Shown here piece by piece: positions 1 to 5,566 of a DNA stretch of 13,010 nucleotides (its first letter is position 1; every line of letters starts with the position of its first letter). A program made the translations under genes and the position numbers. The notes under the pieces were generated by a model. It was not told the origin of the DNA. It saw nothing but the letters and a program-made list of their open reading frames with translations, and did not search any database. This DNA comes from Akkermansia muciniphila (lineage in GTDB: Bacteria; Verrucomicrobiota; Verrucomicrobiia; Verrucomicrobiales; Akkermansiaceae): positions 1-13,010 of the forward strand of contig CAMBTF010000017.1 of the NCBI GenBank assembly GCA_945870545.1, in the 5' to 3' direction.

Positions 1-2
1 TC

Positions 3-197
3 AGTGCCTGGAAAAAGGAACTGCAGGAGCGCATCGGAGAACTCTTCGAGCGGAAGAACGCCGCCAGCGAGAGCATCAAAAAGAGCGAAGCGCAAACCGC
101 CCGCTTGGAACGCAAGGTTGGTCAACTCGTCATTGAGAAGGAATTTCTCGAAAAAAAGTGCGTGCAGCTGGGAATCGATCTGAGCGAAAGGCCATGA
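3..197 (+). CDS. IS3-family transposase OrfA, C-terminal part (5' end outside window)
   Basis: This frame is open from the window edge to a TGA at 195-197 and gives about 64 residues rich in Lys, Glu, Arg and Leu. They read as the leucine-zipper-like coiled coil that ends OrfA of IS3-family elements and mediates multimerisation. The N-terminal helix-turn-helix that binds the terminal inverted repeats lies outside the window. The tail includes LVIEKEFLEKKC, a typical IS3 OrfA C-terminal pattern. Near its end the frame reads A AAA AAG (152-158), a classic -1 slippery heptamer, and its stop overlaps the OrfB ATG as ATGA (194-197). The family call rests on this arrangement and on the adjoining OrfB. 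Confidence 0.85.
   Translation, partial: SAWKKELQERIGELFERKNAASESIKKSEAQTARLERKVGQLVIEKEFLEKKCVQLGIDLSERP
138..158 (+). promoter_or_regulatory. Programmed -1 frameshift signal of the IS3 element
   Basis: The slippery heptamer A AAA AAG occupies 152-158 and is in the correct phase of OrfA. A shift of -1 there enters the OrfB frame, which has no stop between 137 and its end. An internal Shine–Dalgarno-like AAGGA lies at 138-142, 9 nt upstream; SD-like elements at about this distance are known to stimulate -1 shifting in bacteria. The same heptamer is used by IS911- and IS150-like elements. An ATGA stop/start overlap at 194-197 offers a second route to OrfB. Confidence 0.8.
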
Positions 198-1027
198 TCG
201 AAACCCAGCACCCCAAGCTCTCCGTGCGCAGGCAATGCGAGCTTGTAGGCATCAACCGCAACCGCCTCGCTCCGCGCGAAACCAAAGCGACCCGCGAAGA
301 CCATGCGATCATGAAAATCCTCGACCAACTCTACACGCAATGGCCTTTCCTGGGAGCGCGCAAGCTCAGGCTCGAACTCATCGCGCATGGTTGGAACATC
401 GGAAGGAAAAGGGTGCGCCGTCTCATGAAAATCATGGGTATCGAAGCCCTCGTTCCCAAGCCCTCGCTGAGCATTCCAAACAAGAGCCATAAGGTTTATC
501 CCTACCTGCTGCGCCATCTGGAGATCAAAGAAGCCGACGAGGTATGGTGCGCTGACATCACGTATCTACCCATGGAAAAAGGCCACGCCTACCTAGTTGC
601 CATCATGGACTGGAAAACGCGCGCCGTGCTCGCTTGGGAAGTGAGCAACACCATGGAGAGCGGCTTCTGCGTGAAGGCGTTGCGCAACGCCATGAGATCG
701 ACAGGTCGCAAGCCCGGCATTTTCAACACCGACCAAGGCAGCCAGTTCACCGGGCTGGACTGGATCGGGGAGCTGGAGTCAAACGGCATACGTATCAGCA
801 TGGACGGCAAAGGCCGCTGGATGGACAACGTCTTCATCGAGCGACTCTGGCGCAGCCTCAAATACGAACGCATCCGTCTCTACAGCTATGAGACGGTCGG
901 TGAACTCAAAGCCCACGTCGCGGAATGGATGAGCTACTACAACCACCAACGCAAACACCAGCACCTCGGCTACCAAACCCCGTGGTCACTTTACGAGGCT
1001 GCCACAGCCTTACCCGAAGTAGCCTGA
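194..1027 (+). CDS. IS3-family transposase OrfB (DDE integrase catalytic subunit)
   Basis: This encodes the catalytic half of an IS3-type transposase, 277 residues from ATG 194. It normally acts as the OrfAB fusion made by -1 frameshifting. The N-terminal ~80 residues hold the HTH_21-like region, including the GARKL motif and VRRLMKIMGI. The rve (RNase H fold) core carries the DDE triad: Asp121 in WCADITYLP, Asp180 in NTDQGSQF and Glu216 in FIERLWRSLKYE. Asp180 and Glu216 are separated by 35 residues, as expected for DD(35)E enzymes of this family. The C-terminus has the usual YYNHQRKHQHLGYQTP block. The frame also extends upstream, without a stop, to 137, which is what frameshift fusion requires. 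The gene looks intact, so the element may be active if its left end is also intact. Start 194 is the independent-translation start; the fused product enters this frame at about 158. Confidence 0.95.
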   Translation: MIETQHPKLSVRRQCELVGINRNRLAPRETKATREDHAIMKILDQLYTQWPFLGARKLRLELIAHGWNIGRKRVRRLMKIMGIEALVPKPSLSIPNKSHKVYPYLLRHLEIKEADEVWCADITYLPMEKGHAYLVAIMDWKTRAVLAWEVSNTMESGFCVKALRNAMRSTGRKPGIFNTDQGSQFTGLDWIGELESNGIRISMDGKGRWMDNVFIERLWRSLKYERIRLYSYETVGELKAHVAEWMSYYNHQRKHQHLGYQTPWSLYEAATALPEVA

Positions 1028-1060
1028 CAGCGACATGGGGCTCCGCGCCCCACACCCCCG

Positions 1061-1078
1061 CAAGCTGACGTCAGCTTG
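1061..1078. repeat. Perfect 18-bp palindrome downstream of the transposase
   Basis: CAAGCTGAC is followed directly by its reverse complement GTCAGCTTG, giving 9-bp arms with no spacer. It lies 33 bp past the OrfB stop. A smaller hairpin, GGGGC and GCCCC around a 5-nt loop, precedes it at about 1037-1051. Together these probably belong to the right-end non-coding part of the IS. The terminal inverted repeat of the element cannot be fixed because the left end is absent. Nothing else recognisable lies between 1028 and 1286. Confidence 0.7.
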
Positions 1079-1286
1079 ACCACGCCCGCCCCTCTCCCAA
1101 ACAAACAACCCCTAAACGACCAGCCCCCCTCAACAACAAATCAAAGAATTTACTGGCAAAGGTAAGGAGACCACTCCAGAACCCAAAGCCGCGTTTGTCA
1201 CCATTTTGTCGCCACCCTCGTTCATGGGGTAGCGGGGGGTGTCAACCGGCTAGGGGTATCTGCCCCGTAACCCATTGATCATGAAA

Positions 1287-1373
1287 TGGTGCGCGCGACA
1301 GGACTCGAACCTGAACACCCTTGCGAGTACTAGAACCTGAATCTAGCGCGTCTACCAATTCCGCCACGCGCGC
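1287..1373 (-). tRNA. tRNA-Leu (anticodon CAG)
   Basis: Read on the minus strand this is a class II (long variable arm) leucine tRNA. The acceptor stem is GCGCGCG (1373-1367) paired with CGCGCGC (1297-1291). Discriminator A is at 1290 and an encoded CCA is at 1289-1287. The D-arm region reads TGGCGGAATTGGTAGACGC, typical of tRNA-Leu. The anticodon stem CTAGA/TCTAG closes the loop TTCAGGT, with CAG at 1339-1337. The T-arm contains GGTTCGAGTCC. It decodes CUG, a major Leu codon in GC-rich genomes. It follows yraN on the same strand with about 150 bp between. Confidence 0.97.
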
Positions 1374-1382
1374 ACTTTGAAA

Positions 1383-1398
1383 CCGTCCTTGCGGACGG
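1383..1398 (-). other. Short GC hairpin with GCAA tetraloop just 5' of the tRNA
   Basis: CCGTCC (1383-1388) and GGACGG (1393-1398) form a perfect 6-bp stem around four bases. On the minus strand the loop is GCAA, a GNRA tetraloop, and TTTC follows. It could be a weak terminator for the rnhB–yraN transcript or a processing structure in the tRNA leader. The T-run is too short to call a terminator with confidence, and the tRNA begins only 9 nt further on. Confidence 0.35.
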
Positions 1399-1521
1399 GC
1401 GGAAAAGCAAGCACGCCCGGGCAGAGTTGGCAATCACCATTTTCGCCGCGGCGTGCAGGGTGCCTACATCAGGGCGGTAAACCTGGCCGAATGGAAAAGA
1501 GAACCACGGATCCGAATTCTT

Positions 1522-2028
1522 CTACTTTCTTTTGTAGAAACCCTGGGGAGGTGTATTTCCAAACACGTTCTCGATCCGCATCACCTTGGGTTTTTCGCCC
1601 TCCGCCACCTCGACCTCGATCACATCGAAGCGCCACGGCAAGTCGCGGCTGCCAAGCCTGCGCAGCCATTCGTTCGCGCCGCGTGTGATCAGCGTCCGCT
1701 TCTTGCGGTTTACCGCCGAGAGACCGCGGATCTTAGTGTCTTTCCTGCGGGTCTTCACCTCGATGAAAAGCAGCTGCCTGCCCTCCCGGGCGACGATGTC
1801 CACCTCCCCTCCCCGCCTGCCCTTAAAATTCCTGGCGAGCACCTTGGCGTTGCGCGACCGCAGCCAGTCGGCGGCGACGTTCTCGCCGTAGTCACCCGTC
1901 CACTTCCTCGCGCCGCTGGCTCCCGTCCCCTGCCTGTAGGGCGAGTTGAGATACCGGCTGAAACGACCGACGATGATGGCTACAAGGCCCATGCTTTCTG
2001 AGTGCTTCGAGATGTTCCCGCGTGCCAT
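1522..2028 (-). CDS. yraN: YraN/UPF0102 family predicted endonuclease-like protein
   Basis: This is a 168-residue protein of the YraN (UPF0102) family, whose PD-(D/E)XK-like nuclease fold is predicted to act on nucleic acids. The biochemical role is unsettled. The diagnostic core is intact: TGDYGENVAADWLRSR (about 44-59), then ARNFKGRRGGEVDIV (65-79) and LLFIEVKTRR (86-95). Asp77, Glu90 and Lys92 are the presumed metal-site residues. The family usually has only a few residues before the GE motif; here the extra N-terminal ~42 residues lie inside the rnhB coding region in another frame. ATG codons occur at 2028 and 1992, with no ATG, GTG or TTG between 1992 and the conserved core, so an overlap of at least 101 bp with rnhB is unavoidable. 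Neither start has a clear ribosome binding site. The rnhB–yraN pairing is common in bacteria and suggests cotranscription. Confidence 0.9.
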   Translation of the reverse strand: MARGNISKHSESMGLVAIIVGRFSRYLNSPYRQGTGASGARKWTGDYGENVAADWLRSRNAKVLARNFKGRRGGEVDIVAREGRQLLFIEVKTRRKDTKIRGLSAVNRKKRTLITRGANEWLRRLGSRDLPWRFDVIEVEVAEGEKPKVMRIENVFGNTPPQGFYKRK

Positions 2029-2542
2029 AGCCTTGGTGCCTGGCGAAACCGTACGCGGGAAATTCCGAGTCGATCCTCGCCATGAAGCGGTCCCTTGTCA
2101 CCTTCGCAATCACGCTCGCGGCGGCGATGGAAAGCGAAAGACCGTCACCTTTCACCACCGACTCATGGGGAACCGGCAGGCCTTTCACCGGCAACCCGTC
2201 CACCAGGGCGATATCGGGTATTTCGGAAAGTCCACCGACCGCGAGCGCCATGGCCTTGTGGGTGGCGCGGAGGATATTGATCTCATCAATTTCCCCCGGC
2301 GTTACCAGTGCGACCGACCATACGACATCGGGATTCCCGGTAATCTCATCGTAAAGGATCTCCCTGCGCCGCTTCGTCAGCTTCTTGGAATCGTCGAGAA
2401 GCGGAGATGAAAACGCATCTGGAAGGATGACCGCCGCCGCTGCGACCGGGCCGGCCAGAGGCCCCCGGCCTGCTTCGTCGACACCTGCCACCCGCAGAAA
2501 CCCGCGGGCAGCTAGTCCATTTTCAAGGGTAAAATCAGGCAT
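1892..2542 (-). CDS. rnhB: Ribonuclease HII
   Basis: RNase HII cleaves the RNA strand of RNA–DNA hybrids and starts removal of single ribonucleotides misincorporated in DNA. The 216-residue product from ATG 2542 has the family signature VAGVDEAGRGPLAGPV (18-33), DDSKKLT (50-56), ALVDG (112-116) and KVTRDRF (147-153). The catalytic set is Asp22, Glu23, Asp115 and Asp151. The C-terminal GYGTREHLEAL…HGPCSHHRRSFQPV block is also canonical. The frame extends to a TTG at 2611, but the family normally begins close to the first motif, so ATG 2542 is preferred. The gene's last ~20 codons, beyond the conserved HRRSF motif, overlap yraN. No strong Shine–Dalgarno sequence is visible, which is common in this group of bacteria. 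Confidence 0.96.
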   Translation of the reverse strand: MPDFTLENGLAARGFLRVAGVDEAGRGPLAGPVAAAAVILPDAFSSPLLDDSKKLTKRRREILYDEITGNPDVVWSVALVTPGEIDEINILRATHKAMALAVGGLSEIPDIALVDGLPVKGLPVPHESVVKGDGLSLSIAAASVIAKVTRDRFMARIDSEFPAYGFARHQGYGTREHLEALRKHGPCSHHRRSFQPVSQLALQAGDGSQRREEVDG

Positions 2543-2591
2543 GGGCGCGTCACTGTGGGTCAGCGGGCTGGCCGATGGATATTTGATAGGA

Positions 2592-2601
2592 GAATCGATT
2601 C
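2592..2601. repeat. 10-bp perfect palindrome upstream of rnhB
   Basis: GAATCGATTC is self-complementary, and GG/CC pairing continues after one mismatch on each side. It lies about 50 bp upstream of the rnhB ATG, so it could be a binding site in the promoter region. There is no other support. Confidence 0.25.
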
Positions 2602-2660
2602 CCCCCTGCAAGCTGCGAATGATCTCCCGCGCTGGGAAGAGCCGGGGCCAGACCGGCTTG

Positions 2661-2683
2661 CCTGTCGTAGCCTTGGCGACAGG
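2661..2683. repeat. Small hairpin repeat at the edge of the duplicated segment
   Basis: CCTGTCG (2661-2667) and CGACAGG (2677-2683) form a perfect 7-bp stem around the loop TAGCCTTGG. The internal 13-mer CGTAGCCTTGGCG (2666-2678) recurs, reverse-complemented, at 12860-12872. From memory, sequences of this type (CGCCAAGGCTACGGCGGACA) are scattered widely in Verrucomicrobiota and related genomes; this was not checked. Its right arm overlaps the first bases of the 208-bp duplication, so it may mark a recombination boundary. Confidence 0.6.
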
Positions 2684-2889
2684 GTCATTTTAAAATCTCG
2701 CAAGGCGTGAGTCGCGGCACCTGCACGCTGATCGGCAAGGCGCTGGTGGATTTCCTCAACGCCGACACCAATGGCCTCGCCACCCTGATCGTCCGCCGCG
2801 AGACCGATGAAACCGCGAATGGCGGGCTGGCGCATGCCTTCGCCACCAAGGAAAACGGCAGCAACACCCCGCCGCTGCTGCGGTTGAAG
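2682..2889 (+). repeat. 208-bp direct repeat, copy 1 (3' end of a FecR-like gene)
   Basis: This block aligns without gaps to 10544-10751 and differs at 7 of 208 positions. In copy 2 it encodes the last ~70 residues of the FecR-like protein (GHFKIAQGVSRG… to …PPLLRLK). In copy 1 the same frame is kept, but a TAG at 2665-2667 lies just upstream and no FecR domain precedes it. The seven differences touch six codons and four of them change the residue (S/A, I/T, G/S, A/V). Both copies are on the plus strand, 7862 bp apart. Confidence 0.95.
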
Positions 2890-3012
2890 GAGGGCATCGC
2901 CAAACGCGAACACAGCCCGCAGTTGATGATGCCCGTTGGCCTGCTCAACGCGCTCGAAGAACCCGAGGTCCGCGACTTGTTCCTCTACCTGCGCCAGTCG
3001 AAGGCGACGTGA
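2682..3012 (+). pseudogene. Chimeric gene remnant: FecR-like C-terminus fused to a cytochrome-type C-terminus
   Basis: An open frame runs from a TAG at 2665 to a TGA at 3010-3012. Its first ~70 codons are the FecR-like tail described for the 208-bp repeat. From 2890 it continues in frame into about 40 residues, EGIAKREHSPQLMMPVGLLNALEEPEVRDLFLYLRQSKAT. The second part resembles the C-terminus of PVC-group c-type cytochrome or membrane-bound dehydrogenase-like proteins, which end with MPxGLLxxLxxxExRDLxxYL; that match is by memory of the family pattern. No heme motif, signal peptide or credible start is present, though a GTG at 2707 could nominally open a 101-codon frame. It ends 6 bp before the convergent NHL gene stops. 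I read it as the fused ends of two truncated genes, not a working gene. Confidence 0.7.
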
Positions 3013-3018
3013 GGCCCA

Positions 3019-4122
3019 TCACGGCTTCGACGGTCCCAGTCCGCGGATGATGCGGATTTTGTTCGACTCGCTGTCGCCGATGTAGAGGTCGCCTGATTGC
3101 GGATCGATGCCGACGCCGTGGAGGCGGGCCATGCGGCATTTCAGCGGATCGGGCGAATCCGGGCCGTCGCCGCGGGAGCCGTCGCCGGCGACGAGTTCGA
3201 GCGTCGGCGGGGTGCGGGTGAGATCGATGGCGCGGACGCTGTGGGTCTCGGTATCGGCGAGATAGACGTGCTTGCCGTCGGGTGAAACGGCGACGCCTTT
3301 CGGGCCGGAGATGGTGGCGAGTTTGGCGGGGCCGCCGTTGCCGGTGAAGCCCGCCTTACCGGTGCCGGCGGCGTGGTGGAGCGTGCCGCGTTGCATGTCG
3401 ATTCGATAGACGGCGTTGCCCTCGCGCAGGGCGAGCCAGAGGTCGCCGTCGGGTCCACGATCCAAGGCGCGCGGGCCTTTGAGCGGGGTTTGCCTGCCAA
3501 CTTGGGCGCCATCGGGCGTGTCCTTGGGCTCACCGGTGCCGCACCAGGTGTCGAGGGTGCCGCTGGTTAATTCGAGCCGGCGGATCCGGTGGTTTATGAT
3601 GTCGCAGATGAAAAGATATTGGCCCTCCCGGTCGAACTGAATCGAGTGTGGCTGATTCATCGCCGCCTGGTCGCCCGGACCGCCATCGCCGGAAAATCCG
3701 GGTTTGCCGGTGCCGGCGACGGTGGTGACCTTGCCGGTGGCATGGTCAAGGCGGCGGACGACGTGGTTCATGCGCTCGACCCAGTAAAGGTCACCGTTCG
3801 GGTGGAAGCGGATCTCGTAGGGCTCGTTGAGCTGCGCCCTATCAGCGGGTCCGCCGTCGCCGGAGTAACCTTTTTCACCCGTGCCGACGATGGTTTCGAC
3901 GAACTTGCTGTCGCGGAGAATCCGGCGGATGACGTGGTTATTCGTGTCGCAGAAATAGAGATCCCCGCGCGGATCGATGGTGACGCCGAAGGGTTGGTTG
4001 AGTTCCGCCTTCAGGGCGTTTGCTCCGTCACCGTCGTAACCTGCCTTGCCGGTGCCGGCGACTGTTGCGATGGTGGCGGCCTGGCAGAGCGGGAAGAGGA
4101 TGAGGCAAAGCAGCGAGCGCAT
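3019..4122 (-). CDS. Secreted NHL-repeat six-bladed beta-propeller protein
   Basis: This 367-residue protein is almost entirely NHL-type repeats. The hallmark blade start TVAGTGxxGYxGDGGPA recurs near residues 19, 78, 134, 192, 250 and 310, followed in most blades by LNxPxGVxxDPxGDLYxxDxxNHxIRR. That is six repeats of about 55-60 residues, consistent with a six-bladed propeller. The chosen start, ATG 4122, gives MRSLLCLILFPLCQAATIATVAG, a short signal peptide with likely cleavage after the QA(A) region. The frame reaches further upstream, but that part would lie inside the DUF1501 gene. It begins 7 bp after the DUF1501 stop and so is probably the third gene of that operon. NHL propellers bind proteins, sugars or RNA; a secreted one here could be a binding or scaffold partner of the surface proteins. 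No enzymatic residues or CxxCH motif can be seen. Confidence 0.9.
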   Translation of the reverse strand: MRSLLCLILFPLCQAATIATVAGTGKAGYDGDGANALKAELNQPFGVTIDPRGDLYFCDTNNHVIRRILRDSKFVETIVGTGEKGYSGDGGPADRAQLNEPYEIRFHPNGDLYWVERMNHVVRRLDHATGKVTTVAGTGKPGFSGDGGPGDQAAMNQPHSIQFDREGQYLFICDIINHRIRRLELTSGTLDTWCGTGEPKDTPDGAQVGRQTPLKGPRALDRGPDGDLWLALREGNAVYRIDMQRGTLHHAAGTGKAGFTGNGGPAKLATISGPKGVAVSPDGKHVYLADTETHSVRAIDLTRTPPTLELVAGDGSRGDGPDSPDPLKCRMARLHGVGIDPQSGDLYIGDSESNKIRIIRGLGPSKP

Positions 4123-4129
4123 GGCGAAA

Positions 4130-5566
4130 TCAAGCAAGGATCTTGGAATACACATGTCCTTCATTCTGATCAATGCGCTCGGGGCGGCCCTTGTCATGGT
4201 AGATCATGCGGGTGTGGTCGACGCCGAGCAGGTGGAGGATGGTCGCATGGAGGTCGTGGACGTGCAGCTTGTCCTCCACCGCGCGCAGGCCGAGCTCGTC
4301 GGTACTGCCGATGGATTGGCCGCCTTTGACGCCGCCGCCGGCCCACATCATGGAAAAACCGGTCGAGTTATGATCCCGGCCGCTGCCTTTTTCCGACATC
4401 GGGGTGCGACCAAACTCGCCGCCCCAGATGACTAGCGTTTCTTCCAACAGGCCGCGGGATTTGAGATCGCGGATGAGTCCGGCGACGGGCTTGTCCATTT
4501 CCCCGCAGAGGCGGCTGTGGTTCTCTTCAATCTTGTCGTGGGAGTCCCACTTGCTGCCTGCGCCGTGGTAGAGTTGGACGAAGCGGACGCCGCGCTCGAC
4601 GAGGCGGCGGGCCATCAGGCACATGCGGCCAAAGTTCTCGGTGTGGGTCTCGTCCATGCCGTAGAGTTTTCTGGTGGCCTCGGACTCGCCGCGGAGATCG
4701 ACGGCTTCGGGGGCGCTGGCCTGCATGCGGAAGGCGAGCTCCATGCTGCGGATGCGGGCGTCGAGCTCGGTGTTTTCCTCGCGGCCTTTCAGGTGGCTCT
4801 GGTTGAGTTTTGCGAGCAGGTCGAGGTTGGTTTGCTGCCGCCGGGGGCTCATGCCCTTGGCGGGGTTCAGGTTGGCAAAAGGTTGCGGACCTTCATCGAG
4901 CAGAGTACCCTGATAGACGGCGGGCATGAAGCCGCTGCCCCAATTGCGCACGCCGTTGACGATCTGGGCGTCGCTGTCCTTGAGCACGACGAAGGCGGGG
5001 AGGTTCTGGTTTTCGGTGCCGAGACCGTAGCTGACCCACGAGCCGAGCGAAGGGCGGCCGCCGATGATTGAGCCGGTGTTCATCTGGCAGACGCCGCCGG
5101 CGTGGTTGATGCCGTCCGCGACGCAGGACTTGATGACGGACCAGTCATCGGCGAGTTCCGCCATGTGGGGAATCCAGTCGGAGAACCACTGACCGCCTTG
5201 GCCGTGCTGCTTGAAGGTGCGGTTGGTGCCGAGCAGGGGGGATCCGACTTCGCCCATGGCGGTGATGACGCTGCCGAAGCTCGCGGGCAGCGGCTTGCCG
5301 GCGAGCTTGTTCAGAAGCGGTTTGGGATCGCAGAGATCGAGGTGGCTGGGGCCGCCTTCCATGAACAGGAAGATCACGCGCTTGGCGGTGCCTGGCAGGT
5401 GCGGGACGCGGGGTTCGAGCGGGTTGACGGGGCTGCCTTGGCTGGCTCCAAAAAGGTTGGCATTGCCCAAGATGGACGAGAGGGCGAGCGCGCCGAAGCC
5501 CGCGCCACCGCGCTTGAGGAAGTCCCGGCGGCTGGTGAGGATCTCGTGGTGAGGGAGCGGGTTCAT
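4130..5566 (-). CDS. DUF1501 protein with Tat signal (alkaline-phosphatase/sulfatase-like fold)
   Basis: This is a 478-residue DUF1501 (PF07394) protein from ATG 5566. The N-terminus has a twin-arginine motif, SRRDFLKRG (12-20), and a hydrophobic stretch GFGALALSSILG, so it is exported folded, probably with a cofactor or metal. Family motifs are present: RVIFLFMEGGPSHLDLCDPKP (63-83), ADGINHAGG (150-158), VRFVQLYHGAGSKWDSHD (327-344), WGGEFGRTP (381-389), GRDHN (396-400) and HVHDLHATILHLLGVDH near the end. DUF1501 is related to the alkaline phosphatase/sulfatase superfamily; its activity is not established. Its ATG overlaps the stop of the upstream cytochrome-like gene as ATGA (5566-5563), indicating translational coupling. 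This pairing is very common in Planctomycetes and Verrucomicrobia. An upstream in-frame ATG at 5674 would remove the signal from the N-terminus and is rejected. Confidence 0.95.
   Translation of the reverse strand: MNPLPHHEILTSRRDFLKRGGAGFGALALSSILGNANLFGASQGSPVNPLEPRVPHLPGTAKRVIFLFMEGGPSHLDLCDPKPLLNKLAGKPLPASFGSVITAMGEVGSPLLGTNRTFKQHGQGGQWFSDWIPHMAELADDWSVIKSCVADGINHAGGVCQMNTGSIIGGRPSLGSWVSYGLGTENQNLPAFVVLKDSDAQIVNGVRNWGSGFMPAVYQGTLLDEGPQPFANLNPAKGMSPRRQQTNLDLLAKLNQSHLKGREENTELDARIRSMELAFRMQASAPEAVDLRGESEATRKLYGMDETHTENFGRMCLMARRLVERGVRFVQLYHGAGSKWDSHDKIEENHSRLCGEMDKPVAGLIRDLKSRGLLEETLVIWGGEFGRTPMSEKGSGRDHNSTGFSMMWAGGGVKGGQSIGSTDELGLRAVEDKLHVHDLHATILHLLGVDHTRMIYHDKGRPERIDQNEGHVYSKILA

Noticed and set aside
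1253..1266. GGGG/CCCC hairpin just downstream of the tRNA on the minus strand
   Set aside because: The stem is only 4 bp and no T-run follows, so it is not supportable as a terminator.
1453..2001. 182-codon plus-strand frame opposite yraN
   Set aside because: It is antisense to yraN, which has a well-conserved core; no family pattern can be seen.
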